Origin: 66-474 sp035606235
GTDB taxonomy: Bacteria; Pseudomonadota; Gammaproteobacteria; Xanthomonadales; Rhodanobacteraceae
Direction of reading: 5' to 3'
Assembly (NCBI GenBank): GCA_035606235.1
Contig: DATNFU010000025.1
Coordinates: 30,928 to 94,927, forward strand
Length of the DNA: 64,000 bases
This document shows, piece by piece, positions 9,245 to 17,574 of the stretch. The translations under genes were made by a program, and so were the position numbers. The first letter of the stretch is position 1; each line of letters starts with the position of its first letter. The notes under the pieces were generated by a model, which ran no database searches, was not told the origin of the DNA, and saw only the letters and a program-made list of their open reading frames with translations.

Positions 9245-9547
9245 ATGAACGAATCCATCACCGTCACCGTGCGCCTGCTCGATCGCGAGTTCCTGGTCGG
9301 CTGCGCGCCGGAAGAGCGTGAAAGCCTGCTGGCCGCGGCAACGTATCTGGATCGCAAGATGCACGATGTGCGCGGCGCGTCACGCAGCGTCGGCTATGAC
9401 CGCGTGGCGGTGCTGGCCGCGCTCTCGCTGGCGGATGAGTTGCTGCAGTTGCGTCAGCGCCATGATGAACAATCGCGCGTACTCGGTGATGGCATCGGTG
9501 TGTTGCGCCGCAAGCTTGAAGGTGCACTCGTCACCAACGTAAAATAG
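9245..9547 (+). CDS. zapA: Cell division protein ZapA
   Basis: Protein of 100 residues that stabilises and cross-links FtsZ protofilaments at the Z-ring. It has the typical N-terminal beta region (ITVTVRLLDREFLVGCAPEE) and a C-terminal coiled coil beginning near VAVLAALSLADELLQL. The last bases of the gene adjoin the closing stem of the downstream 6S RNA. The order ZapB-like / zapA / 6S RNA / ygfA is the classical gammaproteobacterial arrangement and supports all four calls. Confidence 0.92.
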   Translation: MNESITVTVRLLDREFLVGCAPEERESLLAAATYLDRKMHDVRGASRSVGYDRVAVLAALSLADELLQLRQRHDEQSRVLGDGIGVLRRKLEGALVTNVK

Positions 9548-9742
9548 CGCCAGCGTCCCCTGCGGTGCACGGCAGTGCATCTTCAGCAATTGCCTTGTTC
9601 CTAATGTACGACCTCGGGCAGGCAGACACCGGGTGAGTGTGCAAGTCCGCCACGAGCGGAAAGCCTGACACCCGGCGAGCTCGCCCACTTGATCCTCGGG
9701 ATCAGGGTCGCTCGGTGTACACCGGCATCGCGGAGGGCGCGC
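9547..9742 (+). ncRNA. ssrS: 6S RNA (ssrS), regulator of RNA polymerase
   Basis: About 195 bases directly between zapA and ygfA, the conserved place of ssrS. The closing stem can be read: GCGC, CCCT and GCGGTGC (9547-9568) pair with GCATCGC, AGGG and GCGC (9725-9740). On the 3' side the hairpin TTGATCC-TCG-GGATCAGGGT resembles the corresponding TTGAACC...GGTTCAAGGGTT part of E. coli 6S RNA. 6S RNA mimics an open promoter and holds sigma-70 RNA polymerase in stationary phase. Ends are estimates; no covariance search was possible. Confidence 0.75.
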
Positions 9743-9817
9743 TTGCTCGTTTTGTTGTAGGAACGAGCGTGTTTGCGATTGCTCTTGGGCGAGCAACCTC
9801 TCGGCGTGCCCTCCGAC

Positions 9818-9900
9818 CGGCATCCATGCCTCACGCTCTTGTGCAGCACGATCTGCCACTCAGCAGATCGCAAGCGCCGCATATTCGAGCTGCACGCAGG
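9818..9900 (+). repeat. Family B repeat copy
   Basis: Contains CGGCATCCATGCCTCAC and the hairpin CGATCTGCCACTCAGCAGATCG, then GCGCCGCATATTCGA. The same layout occurs at 28767-28851 and 46826-46917, and reversed at 11030-11100. It sits between 6S RNA and ygfA. Confidence 0.6.
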
Positions 9901-9953
9901 CTTCTTTCAGGCAACACTCCCCAACCTTTCCGGAATATGCGACGCTCATCGAC

Positions 9954-10559
9954 ATGCAAACGGTCGACGAACGACAAAGCCTGCGCGCGAAGATGGCCGC
10001 GCGACGCTCCATGCTGGAGGCCAGCGCACGCATCAGTGCGGCGACCGGTGTGATGCGCAGCCTGGAGCAACTGCCCGAATTCATGGTGGATCAGAACATC
10101 GCCGGTTACTGGGCGGTGCGCGGCGAAGTGCCGCTGAACCTCGCGGTGGCGAGTCTGCACGCGCGCGGTCAGCGTTACTTCCTGCCGGTTCTCGATGCGC
10201 AGGCGCCGCGCACGCTGCGGTTCGCCGAGTTCATCGCCGGCGGCGCGCTCGAGCCCAACCGCTTCGGCATTCCCGAGCCGCTCGACACCGCCGCGCACGA
10301 CGCGCGGCAACTCGATGTCGTGCTGCTGCCCTTGCTCGCCTTCGACGCGTGCGGCCACCGGCTCGGCACCGGCGGCGGCTGGTACGACACCACATTTTCG
10401 TTTTTGCGCCAATGCGCACGACCGTCGAAGCCGCTGTTGGTCGGCATCGGTTACGCTTTCCAGCAGGTCGAGTCGCTGCCGGCGGAAAACTGGGACGTTC
10501 CGCTCGATTACGTTGCCACCGAAAGGGGCTTGATCGCGTGCGCCAAGGAAAACGCGTGA
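9954..10559 (+). CDS. ygfA: 5-formyltetrahydrofolate cyclo-ligase
   Basis: Converts 5-formyl-THF to 5,10-methenyl-THF with ATP. The 201 residues carry the family's C-terminal signature GTGGGWYDTTFSF (G-x-GGG-(Y/W)-YD) and an N-terminal basic helix RQSLRAKMAARR. The position after zapA and 6S RNA is the conserved one. The ATG at 9954 follows a family B repeat. Its stop overlaps the GTG start of the next gene, so the two are likely translated from one transcript. Confidence 0.93.
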   Translation: MQTVDERQSLRAKMAARRSMLEASARISAATGVMRSLEQLPEFMVDQNIAGYWAVRGEVPLNLAVASLHARGQRYFLPVLDAQAPRTLRFAEFIAGGALEPNRFGIPEPLDTAAHDARQLDVVLLPLLAFDACGHRLGTGGGWYDTTFSFLRQCARPSKPLLVGIGYAFQQVESLPAENWDVPLDYVATERGLIACAKENA

Positions 10560-11005
10560 ACCACTGGTTGATGAAATCCGAGCCGGACGTGTTCTCGATC
10601 GACGACTTGAAGCGCGTCAAGGTCGAACCGTGGAACGGTGTGCGCAATTACCAGGCGCGCAATTTCATCCGCGAGATGCGCAAGGGCGACGGTGTAATGG
10701 TCTATCACTCCAGTTGCGCGGTGCCGGGCGTGGCAGGGCTCGCCGCGGTCGCCAGCGCGCCGTATCCCGATCCCACCCAGTTCGATCCGAAGAGCGAATA
10801 CTTCGATGCCGGCAGCGATCGTGGCGATCCGCGCTGGACGCTGGTGGACGTGCGCTATCAGCGCAAGCTGAAGCGCGTGATCACGCTGGACGAGATCAAG
10901 GCACTGCCCAGGCTTGGCGATTTCGCGTTGACCAGGCGCGGCAACCGGCTTTCAGTGCTGCCGGTAACGGCGGCGCAATGGCAAATGATTCTGGAGTTGG
11001 AGTAG
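10556..11005 (+). CDS. EVE domain-containing protein
   Basis: Protein of 149 residues formed by a single EVE (PUA-like) domain: NHWLMKSEPDVFSIDDL at the start, then PWNGVRNYQARNFIREM and KGDGVMVYHSS. EVE domains bind modified bases in nucleic acids in characterised members; the ligand here is unknown. The GTG at 10556 overlaps the ygfA stop by three bases and gives the family-like N-terminus. Its TAG stop (11003-11005) is part of the GTAGGAGCC core of a family A repeat. Confidence 0.88.
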   Translation: MNHWLMKSEPDVFSIDDLKRVKVEPWNGVRNYQARNFIREMRKGDGVMVYHSSCAVPGVAGLAAVASAPYPDPTQFDPKSEYFDAGSDRGDPRWTLVDVRYQRKLKRVITLDEIKALPRLGDFALTRRGNRLSVLPVTAAQWQMILELE

Positions 11006-11100
11006 GAGCCTGCGGGCAGGTCGAACATGCAGCGCATGCGATCTGCCTTGGCTGGCAGTTCGCTTCGCATGTGAGCATGAGGCATGGATGCCGATCGGAA
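11002..11100. repeat. Family A repeat joined to a reversed family B copy
   Basis: GTAGGAGCCTGCGGGCAGG begins inside the stop codon of the EVE gene. It is followed by a family B copy in reverse orientation (GCATGCGATCTGCCTTGGCTGGCAG, then GAGGCATGGATGCCGATCGG). A and B are also adjacent at 28.7 and 46.8 kb. Confidence 0.6.
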
Positions 11101-11172
11101 GCAGCGCCCGGGACGGCTGGTTGCGATAACTCCGCAGGCACCATCATCCGCCGCTTCCGCAAAGGGAAAATT

Positions 11173-11811
11173 ATGAGCAACGACGATCAGAAGCGCGCCG
11201 CGGGCGTGGCCGCGCTGCGTTACGTGGAGGACGGCATCATCGGCGTCGGCACCGGTTCGACGGTGGCCCATTTCATTGACGCGCTGGCCACCATGAGGCA
11301 GCGCATCGAAGGCGCGGTATCCAGTTCGGAGGCCTCCTCCGCGCTGCTGCGCGAACGCGGCATCCGCGTGCTCGATCTCAACGCGGTCGGCGAACTGCCG
11401 CTGTATGTGGATGGCGCAGACGAGTGCGACCCGCGCCGGTGCCTGATCAAGGGTGGCGGCGCCGCGCTGACGCGCGAGAAAATCATTGCCGCCGTGGCCA
11501 CGCAATTCGTCTGCATCATCGACTCCAGCAAACGCGTGGATGTGCTGGGCAAGTTTCCGCTTCCGATCGAGGTGATCCCGATGGCCCGCAGTTTCGTCGC
11601 GCGCGAGATCGTGCGTCGCGGCGGCCAGCCGGTGTGGCGCGACGGCTGCATCACCGACAACGGCAACTGGATCCTGGATGTGCACGGCTTGTCGATAACC
11701 GACCCACGCGCGCTGGAAACCGACTTGAACCAGATCACCGGCGTGGTCACGGTCGGGCTGTTCGCGCACCGCCCGGCCGACATCGTACTGATCGGAGACA
11801 AGGAAATGTAA
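11173..11811 (+). CDS. rpiA: Ribose-5-phosphate isomerase A
   Basis: Interconverts ribose-5-phosphate and ribulose-5-phosphate in the pentose phosphate pathway. The 212 residues show the family motifs GIIGVGTGSTVAHFIDAL, YVDGADECDP and KGGGAALTREKI. The ATG at 11173 is preceded by AAAGGGAAA. Upstream reading in the same frame is repeat-derived and not part of the protein. The stop abuts a family A repeat variant (GTAAGAGC). Confidence 0.95.
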   Translation: MSNDDQKRAAGVAALRYVEDGIIGVGTGSTVAHFIDALATMRQRIEGAVSSSEASSALLRERGIRVLDLNAVGELPLYVDGADECDPRRCLIKGGGAALTREKIIAAVATQFVCIIDSSKRVDVLGKFPLPIEVIPMARSFVAREIVRRGGQPVWRDGCITDNGNWILDVHGLSITDPRALETDLNQITGVVTVGLFAHRPADIVLIGDKEM

Positions 11812-11889
11812 GAGCGAGCGCGCTCGCGACTTGGCTACACCATCCATCGCCAAGAGTTCTGCCGTCGCGCGCAGGCGCGCTCCTACAGC
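11808..11889. repeat. Family A repeat pair after rpiA
   Basis: GTAAGAGCGAGCGCGCTCGCGAC overlaps the rpiA stop, and GTCGCGCGCAGGCGCGCTCCTAC faces it 60 bases on. The central CCATCCATCGCCAAGAG resembles the centre of the pair at 14427-14515. Confidence 0.6.
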
Positions 11890-11897
11890 AAGCAAGC

Positions 11898-11924
11898 AAA
11901 AAGCCCGCTTTCGCGGGCTTTTTG
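11898..11924. terminator. Intrinsic terminator, probably bidirectional
   Basis: AAAAAGCCCGC-TTTC-GCGGGCTTTTT forms a perfect stem flanked by A-run and T-run, so it can end rpiA transcription on the plus strand and the tRNA-Gln transcript on the minus strand. Confidence 0.85.
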
Positions 11925-11933
11925 TTTCCGGAT

Positions 11934-12008
11934 TGGCAGCCCCGGATGGATTCGAACCACCGAATGCCTGAGTCAGAGTCAGGTGCCTTACCGCTTGGCG
12001 ACGGGGCT
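11934..12008 (-). tRNA. tRNA-Gln (anticodon CTG)
   Basis: 75-base tRNA on the minus strand with encoded CCA (TGG at 11934-11936). Acceptor stem AGCCCCG/CGGGGCT with G73, anticodon stem CCTGA/TCAGG around loop CTCTGAC (anticodon CTG), and T-arm GGTGG-TTCGAAT-CCATC. The terminator at 11898-11924 lies just downstream. Confidence 0.95.
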
Positions 12009-12140
12009 ATGTGAGCAAACCGGGCATCCTGCCGCGGTTTGCATTGCAAACGGTCGCGGCCCAAGCCGCGCCACGTTTGCCTCGTCAGCCTTTCGGCTGA
12101 CGTCGGCACATCCATATGCCGAATGTTCCTTCCGCCAAGT

Positions 12141-12539
12141 TTAGCGCTTCGAGAACTGCGTCGCGCGACGGGCCTTGTGCAGACCCACTTTCTTGCGCTC
12201 CACTTCGCGCGCGTCGCGGGTCATGAACCCGGCCTTGCGCAAAGGCGATTTCAGGGCTTCATCGTACTCGACCAGCGCACGCGCGATGCCGAGGCGGATG
12301 GCGCCGGCCTGACCGGTGATGCCACCACCCTCGACGCTGACATTGACGTCGAATTTGTCGGCCATCTGGGTGAGTTCCAGCGGCTGGCGCACGATCATGC
12401 GCGAGGTTTCACGGCCGAAGAAATCATCCAGCGACTTGCCGTTGACGGTGATCTGGCCCTGGCCCTTGCGCAGGTACACGCGCGCGGCCGAGGACTTGCG
12501 ACGTCCCGTACCATAATTCTGAGTTTGCGGGGTTGCCAT
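12141..12539 (-). CDS. rpsI: 30S ribosomal protein S9
   Basis: Protein of 132 residues, small-subunit protein whose C-terminal tail reaches the decoding centre. It has GTGRRKSSAARVYLRKG near the N-terminus, TGQAGAIRLGIARALVEYD in the middle and the characteristic basic end KARRATQFSKR. It starts three bases after the rplM stop, the universal rplM-rpsI order, so the two are co-transcribed on the minus strand. Confidence 0.98.
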   Translation of the reverse strand: MATPQTQNYGTGRRKSSAARVYLRKGQGQITVNGKSLDDFFGRETSRMIVRQPLELTQMADKFDVNVSVEGGGITGQAGAIRLGIARALVEYDEALKSPLRKAGFMTRDAREVERKKVGLHKARRATQFSKR

Positions 12540-12542
12540 GGA

Positions 12543-12971
12543 TTAGATTTCCAGCGCTTGAGGTTGCTGTGCGGTATGCGGATGCTCGGTGCCGCTGTAT
12601 ACCTTGAGCTTGCGGAACATTGCGCGGCCCAGCGGATTCTTCGGCAACATGCCCTTGACGCCAATCTCGATCACCCGCTCCGGGTGCGCGGCCAGCATGT
12701 TCTTCAGACTGAAGGTCTTGAGGTTGCCGACATAGCCGGTAAAGCGGTGGTAGGTCTTGTCTTCCAGCTTGTTGCCGGTGACCGCGATCTTGTCGGCATT
12801 GACCACGACGATGTAATCGCCGGTATCGATATGCGGGGTGTACACGGGCTTGTGCTTGCCGCGCAGGCGATGCGCGATCTGCGTGCACAGGCGGCCGAGC
12901 GTCTTGCCCTCGGCATTGACGATGAACCAATCGCGCTTGACCTCGGCGGTCTTGGCGCTGAACGTCTTCAT
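12543..12971 (-). CDS. rplM: 50S ribosomal protein L13
   Basis: Protein of 142 residues with typical L13 features: MKTFSAKTAEVKRDWFIVNA, GKTLGRLCTQIAHRLRGK, HIDTGDYIVVVNADKI and the C-terminal KGMLPKNPLGRAMFRKLKVY. The start is ATG at 12971; longer reading upstream is not L13-like. Its leader holds a perfect 7-bp hairpin (12999-13016) about 30 bases from the start. Confidence 0.98.
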   Translation of the reverse strand: MKTFSAKTAEVKRDWFIVNAEGKTLGRLCTQIAHRLRGKHKPVYTPHIDTGDYIVVVNADKIAVTGNKLEDKTYHRFTGYVGNLKTFSLKNMLAAHPERVIEIGVKGMLPKNPLGRAMFRKLKVYSGTEHPHTAQQPQALEI

Positions 12972-12998
12972 GGGATGCGATCCGTAAAATTTGAAAGT

Positions 12999-13022
12999 CC
13001 GCACACGGATGTGCGGGTTTTT
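12999..13022. promoter_or_regulatory. Hairpin in the rplM-rpsI leader (terminator-like on the plus strand)
   Basis: CCGCACA-CGGA-TGTGCGG followed by GTTTTT on the plus strand. In the rplM mRNA (minus strand) it is a 5'-leader hairpin preceded by a run of A. It could block antisense transcription into rplM or act in autoregulation; neither is shown. Confidence 0.45.
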
Positions 13023-13218
13023 GCGCGGGATGCGCGTCAAAGGTTCTGGAGCGAAAGACCGCCAAGGATAACGGAGCCTCCAACTCCATGCAAGCCGAAG
13101 TGGGTCGGGTTGTCCGCGCCCAATTGTCGAGCCCACGCAGGCGGCCGAGACGCTTGCAAGCGACCGCCAAAGGGCACCGACAACCTGCATGGGAGCGCCG
13201 AATGATAGCATTCCGGCG

Positions 13219-14430
13219 ATGGCCCCCCCCGATTCCGCGGCCCGCATCGCCGCCCTCGCCGACGACTGCGTCAAGTGCGGCCTGTGCCTGCCGCATTGTC
13301 CGACTTATGCACTGGACGCGACCGAAACCGAATCGCCGCGCGGGCGGATCGCGTTGGCCGCGGCCGGCACCTCCGGCACGACGGAGCCCGGCTTCGAGCT
13401 GCGGCTGCATCTGGATCACTGCCTGGGTTGCCTGGCCTGCGAACGGGTCTGCCCGGTACCCGTGCATTACGGTCCGCTGCTGGTGGAAGCGCGCGCGGCG
13501 CTGGCCCCGGCGCGTCGGCGGCCGCGATTGCTGCTGAACATCCTGTCGCGACCGCGGCTCTTGCGTTTTCTCGCAAGGCTTGCGCAGGCAATCGCCGCAC
13601 GACATTGGATGCCGGCGCTGGCGCGCGCGCTGCCGAAGGATTCCGCGCTGCGCGCCTTGACGCAAATCCTGGCGGTGGCGCCACCGCCGGTTCGTGTACC
13701 GGCACGTGGCGCGCAGACCTCCCCGCCAGCTTCCCACCATCCCCGGCGCATCGCGCTGTTCGGCGGTTGCGTGCAGGGCGTGTATGAAGGCGATGCGCAA
13801 AAGGCGGCGCTGCAACTACTGGCCGCCGCCGGCTGCGAGGTTTCGCCGCTCGACAATATCTGCTGCGGCGCACTGGCGGCGCACACCGGCGATGCGGATC
13901 GCGCAGACACCTTGATGGCGCGCGTGCGCGAGGCGTTCGCCCGCAAGGGCGCGGAGATGCTGTTGACCGCCACGCCCGGCTGCCTCGGCACCTTGCGCGC
14001 GGCATTGCCGAACACCCCGGTCGAGGAGGCGTTGGGCTTTCTCGCGGCGAATGCGGACGCGCTCACGTTCCTCCCCTTGAATGCGCGCGTGGCGCTGCAT
14101 CTGCCGTGCACGCAGGTGAACGTGGCTCGCAACGGCGATGCGGTGCGGCGGCTGCTGGCGCGCGTACCGGGTCTGCGAATCGACGTCTTGCCCACCAAGG
14201 CGCAGTGCTGCGGCGCGGCCGGTAATCACGCGCTGGAGTTTCCACGGCGCGCAGCGGCTTATCGAGAAAAGGTGCTGGCGACGCTGCCGCAACCCGCCCC
14301 GGATATCCTGTTGACGTCCAATATCGGCTGCCGTTTGCATCTCTCGGTGGGTTTGCAAGAGCGTGATTCGGCGGTCAAGGTTGAACATCCATTGACCTTG
14401 CTTGCGCGACAATTGGTGCAACCCACGTAG
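13219..14430 (+). CDS. GlcF/GlpC-like Fe-S protein with two CCG domains
   Basis: Electron-transfer subunit type protein of 403 residues. Two ferredoxin-like 4Fe-4S motifs lie near the N-terminus (CVKCGLCLPHCPTY and CLGCLACERVCPVPV), followed by two CCG (heterodisulfide-reductase-like) regions with NICCGALAAH and AQCCGAAGNH. This is the layout of GlcF of glycolate oxidase, but no flavin subunit gene lies nearby, so the substrate is unknown. The start at 13219 is chosen over GTG/ATG candidates upstream because the cluster region begins shortly after it. The TAG stop coincides with the first bases of a family A repeat. Confidence 0.8.
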   Translation: MAPPDSAARIAALADDCVKCGLCLPHCPTYALDATETESPRGRIALAAAGTSGTTEPGFELRLHLDHCLGCLACERVCPVPVHYGPLLVEARAALAPARRRPRLLLNILSRPRLLRFLARLAQAIAARHWMPALARALPKDSALRALTQILAVAPPPVRVPARGAQTSPPASHHPRRIALFGGCVQGVYEGDAQKAALQLLAAAGCEVSPLDNICCGALAAHTGDADRADTLMARVREAFARKGAEMLLTATPGCLGTLRAALPNTPVEEALGFLAANADALTFLPLNARVALHLPCTQVNVARNGDAVRRLLARVPGLRIDVLPTKAQCCGAAGNHALEFPRRAAAYREKVLATLPQPAPDILLTSNIGCRLHLSVGLQERDSAVKVEHPLTLLARQLVQPT

Positions 14431-14515
14431 GAGCATGCCTGCGCGACCATGGTCCCCATCCATGACCGACGCCGTCCATGGCCAAGAACTCCGTGGTCGC
14501 GCGCAGGCGCGCTCC
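14427..14515. repeat. Family A repeat pair between the Fe-S gene and coq7
   Basis: GTAGGAGCATGCCTGCGCGAC includes the stop codon of the upstream gene; the opposing arm GTCGCGCGCAGGCGCGCTCCT ends about 50 bases before the coq7 start. A centre like that of the 11.8-kb pair (CCATGGCCAAGAACTC) lies between. Confidence 0.6.
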
Positions 14516-14564
14516 TCCAAGAGACTCGTACAAGAGAATCGGCCGCTCCTTACCGGAAACACGC

Positions 14565-15203
14565 ATGGACATCCGCCGCTTGAGCAAATTCGACCGCTCG
14601 CTTTCCGGTATCGAGCGCGCGCTGGGCACCGTGTCCGGCGCGGCGGTGGAATCGCGGCCTTCGCCGGCCACGCAACCCGAATCGCACCTGGAAGAAATAC
14701 AACGCAGGCACGCGGCCGGGTTGATGCGCGTCAATCACACCGGTGAGGTCTGCGCGCAGGCGCTATATGACGGACAGGCCGCGCTGGCGCGCGATGATGC
14801 CACGCGTGCGCACCTGCACGCCGCGGCCGTCGAGGAGACCGATCACTTGGCCTGGTGCGCGCAACGGCTGCGCGAACTGGATGATCGCCCGAGCTGGCTC
14901 AATCCGCTTTGGTACGCCGGCAGTTTCGCGATCGGCGCACTGGCCGCCGCGATCGGCGACCGCTGGAGTCTCGGCTTCGTGGTGGAAACCGAACGCCAGG
15001 TCGAGGCGCACCTGCACGAACACCTGCGGCGCCTGCCGGAATCCGATGCACGTTCGCGCGCGATCCTGCAAACGATGCAAGCCGAGGAAGCGCGCCACGC
15101 GAGCAATGCGCAAGCGCGCGGCGGCGCGGAATTGCCCAGGCCAATACCGCAGCTCATGCGGTTCGCCTCGACGGTGATGAAGGCGGTGGCGTACCGTTTG
15201 TAG
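14565..15203 (+). CDS. coq7: 2-polyprenyl-3-methyl-6-methoxy-1,4-benzoquinol hydroxylase Coq7
   Basis: Di-iron hydroxylase of ubiquinone synthesis, membrane-associated. The 212 residues carry the Coq7 ligand pattern: LMRVNHTGEVCAQALYDGQA (Glu), AAVEETDHLAWC (Glu and His), FVVETERQVEAHL (Glu) and TMQAEEARHASNA (Glu and His). The ATG at 14565 gives the usual N-terminus (MDIRRLSKFDRSLSGIERAL); the longer upstream frame runs through repeat DNA. Ubiquinol produced by this pathway would be the natural substrate of the CioAB oxidase in this window. Confidence 0.94.
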   Translation: MDIRRLSKFDRSLSGIERALGTVSGAAVESRPSPATQPESHLEEIQRRHAAGLMRVNHTGEVCAQALYDGQAALARDDATRAHLHAAAVEETDHLAWCAQRLRELDDRPSWLNPLWYAGSFAIGALAAAIGDRWSLGFVVETERQVEAHLHEHLRRLPESDARSRAILQTMQAEEARHASNAQARGGAELPRPIPQLMRFASTVMKAVAYRL

Positions 15204-15250
15204 CGCGGTCGTGACCCGTCATTCCGCAATCTGCGGATCAGGCCTACGCT

Positions 15251-17401
15251 TCAGCCGCCCAGCTTGACACTCAATCCGAGCATCACACTTCGCCCCGGCC
15301 CCGGTTCGAAATAGCGGCCATTGGCATCGTTGACGATCACCGAGCCGATGTAATGGCGATCGAGCAGATTGTCCAGGCGCAAGAACGGCGCAACCGTCGC
15401 GCCGCCGCGATGCAGGATGTAACCGATATCCGCGCCGAGCAGCGCGTGACCCGGTGCCCGCGCGCTGTTGGCGTCGTTCGCCGCCACTGCGCTCACTGCG
15501 AATATATTGATCCCCGCGTGCCAACCGCGGTCCGCGCCCCAGCGCAATTCACCATCCAGGATATTGCGCGGAACGCCGGGAATGCGCGCGCCAGCCGCGA
15601 CCGCGCACGTGTCGGTCGGCGCATCGCAACCCGAAGCTTGCGTGAAGCGCGCATCCAGCAAGGTATAGGCAAGCTGCGCGCGCCAGTCTTGCGCCAGCGG
15701 CAGATCAAGATCCATTTCCGCGCCGCGCCGCCGCGCGCGGCCGATGTTCTGATACGTGGTGCGACCGCCGTTGCTGCTGAATACCGCAAGCTCGTTGCGC
15801 GTGCCGGACTGAAACAGCGCGATGTCGAGTTTGCCGCCGCCGTCCCAGCGCCACTTCGAGCCGATCTCCGCGTTGCTCGAGCGCGCCGGACGCAGATTGA
15901 AAGCCAGGCCGGCCGCGCCATCGGCGCGATAACTCAATTCGTTGAAGGTGGGCGTCTCGAAACCGCGCCCGAAGGATCCGTAGAGATGCCAGCGCGTATT
16001 CGCGCGGAACATCAGACCCGCGACGGGATCGGTCGCGCCGTAGCTGACGCGCCCGCTGTCGTTTGGATTGGTCGCGGTGATGTATGCGTCATCGGTGCTG
16101 AAATGCACGCCGCTGTGGCGCGCGCCGGCGGTCAGCGACCAGCGCGACGCGAAATCCCACACCGCCTGCGCGTATTCGTCGAGATTGTAGACGTCGTCCT
16201 GCTCATTGCGACGCAAGGCGCCGACCACGCCCAGCACGTCACCTGCGAAATTCTCGAACCCGAGCCGGCGTTGGTTCTCGCGATCCCAACTGACCCCCGT
16301 GGTGAATTGCAAGGCGCGCCCGGCGAGTTCGCCGTTCCAGCTCCAGCGCGCATCCACGCCACCGTACCCGGTGCCCAGATCCACCACGCCGCCGGAACTC
16401 AAGGGATTGGCCTGCGCGAATACCGGCACCGACAGAAACTGCGTAATGTCGCGCTGCCCGTAATAGACCAGCACGCGCACTTGCTGATGGTCGCCGACTG
16501 GCTGCTCGTAAACGAGGCCGCCCTGGTTCTGGCGCACGCTCTTGCGGGTGTTGAAGGTAAGCGAGGACGGCGCGGCCTGGCGCGGGTCGGCCAAATACTG
16601 CGCGCGCGTCAGGCCCTGCGGGTCCTGTGCCTCCGGCAGCCGCACGGAATTGGCCAGCAGCGTGAGCTTGCCGCCATGGCGCAGCTCGAACGTGAGTTTG
16701 GCGTTGCCGTTGTCGCGCCGCGCACGGCTGTGCCGGCGGTAGCCGCCTGTGCTGAAATGCGAAACATCCACGTTGTAACCGAAATGATTTTCAATGCCGC
16801 GCGCATTGAGATCGAGATGAAATGTGTCGTAGGCTCCGGCTTGTGCGCTGACCCGCTGCTGCGGCGGATCTGTGCCATCGGCGGTGAACAACTGGATCAC
16901 GCCGCCCGAGGAATTGCCGTACAACGCGGAGAATGGCCCGCGCAGCACCTCGATGCGATCGGCCGAGCCCAGATCGAAATGCGAAACCTGGCCCTGGCCG
17001 TCGGGCATGGTCGCGGGAATGCCATCGGTGTACACCCGCACCCCGCGCACGCCGAAGGTGCTGCGCGCGCCGTAGCCGCGGATCGAAATCTGTTCGTCCT
17101 GCGCGTAGTTCTGCCGGTCGCGGGCCAGCACGCCCGGCAGCGTGCGCAAACTTTCCGAAGCGTTGACGTTGGCTTGATCGGCGGCTTCGCCGTTCAAGTA
17201 CACAGCGTCCACCGAGGCGGGCAGCTCGAAGGCCGGCTGCGCGAGTGGCGTGCCGGTGACCACGATGGTTTGCAGGGTTTTGGCCGGCGCGGGCTTGTTC
17301 GAGGCGCCCGACGATGTTGCGGGTTGTTGCGCCCGCGCGGCGGAGGCGAGTAGCGCAATCGAAACCGCCAGCGTAATCCATCCGCCCTTGCGTCCATGCA
17401 T
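15251..17401 (-). CDS. TonB-dependent outer-membrane receptor
   Basis: Protein of 716 residues with signal peptide (WITLAVSIALLASAARAQQ), plug domain (about residues 45-170, with SLRTLPGVLARDRQNYAQDE, ISIRGYGARSTFGVRGVR and RIEVLRGPFSALYGNSSGG) and a long beta-barrel with aromatic-rich strands. Such receptors import ferric chelates, cobalamin or other scarce ligands using TonB energy. No transport or regulatory partner lies next to it, so the ligand is unknown. It lies downstream of speD in the same direction, separated by a family C repeat. Confidence 0.9.
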   Translation of the reverse strand: MHGRKGGWITLAVSIALLASAARAQQPATSSGASNKPAPAKTLQTIVVTGTPLAQPAFELPASVDAVYLNGEAADQANVNASESLRTLPGVLARDRQNYAQDEQISIRGYGARSTFGVRGVRVYTDGIPATMPDGQGQVSHFDLGSADRIEVLRGPFSALYGNSSGGVIQLFTADGTDPPQQRVSAQAGAYDTFHLDLNARGIENHFGYNVDVSHFSTGGYRRHSRARRDNGNAKLTFELRHGGKLTLLANSVRLPEAQDPQGLTRAQYLADPRQAAPSSLTFNTRKSVRQNQGGLVYEQPVGDHQQVRVLVYYGQRDITQFLSVPVFAQANPLSSGGVVDLGTGYGGVDARWSWNGELAGRALQFTTGVSWDRENQRRLGFENFAGDVLGVVGALRRNEQDDVYNLDEYAQAVWDFASRWSLTAGARHSGVHFSTDDAYITATNPNDSGRVSYGATDPVAGLMFRANTRWHLYGSFGRGFETPTFNELSYRADGAAGLAFNLRPARSSNAEIGSKWRWDGGGKLDIALFQSGTRNELAVFSSNGGRTTYQNIGRARRRGAEMDLDLPLAQDWRAQLAYTLLDARFTQASGCDAPTDTCAVAAGARIPGVPRNILDGELRWGADRGWHAGINIFAVSAVAANDANSARAPGHALLGADIGYILHRGGATVAPFLRLDNLLDRHYIGSVIVNDANGRYFEPGPGRSVMLGLSVKLGG

Positions 17402-17432
17402 TTAGCGGCTCCTTCCGAAGTTGCCTGCAGAA

Positions 17433-17543
17433 CCGTCATTCCATCGAAAACCGGAGTCCATTTTTTTTCGCCCATCAAAGCGAGATCAAAATGGATTGCG
17501 GTTCGCCGCGGATTTGCATCCGCCGCAGCCCCGGAATGACGCC
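17433..17543. repeat. Family C repeat (GTCATTCC ... GGAATGAC ends)
   Basis: Begins CCGTCATTCC and ends CCGGAATGACG, 111 bases, between speD and the TonB receptor gene. End sequences match the elements at 30.1 and 43.0 kb; the interior differs. Confidence 0.55.
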
Positions 17544-17574
17544 AAGTCGGGTTCTTGCCGGTTCCCGATCCCCG

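Noticed and set aside
15353..17353. A 666-codon open frame on the plus strand opposite the TonB receptor gene
   Set aside because: It is fully antisense to a well-supported receptor, its translation is low-complexity (His/Arg/Ala-rich) with no domain, and such long antisense frames are common in GC-rich DNA.
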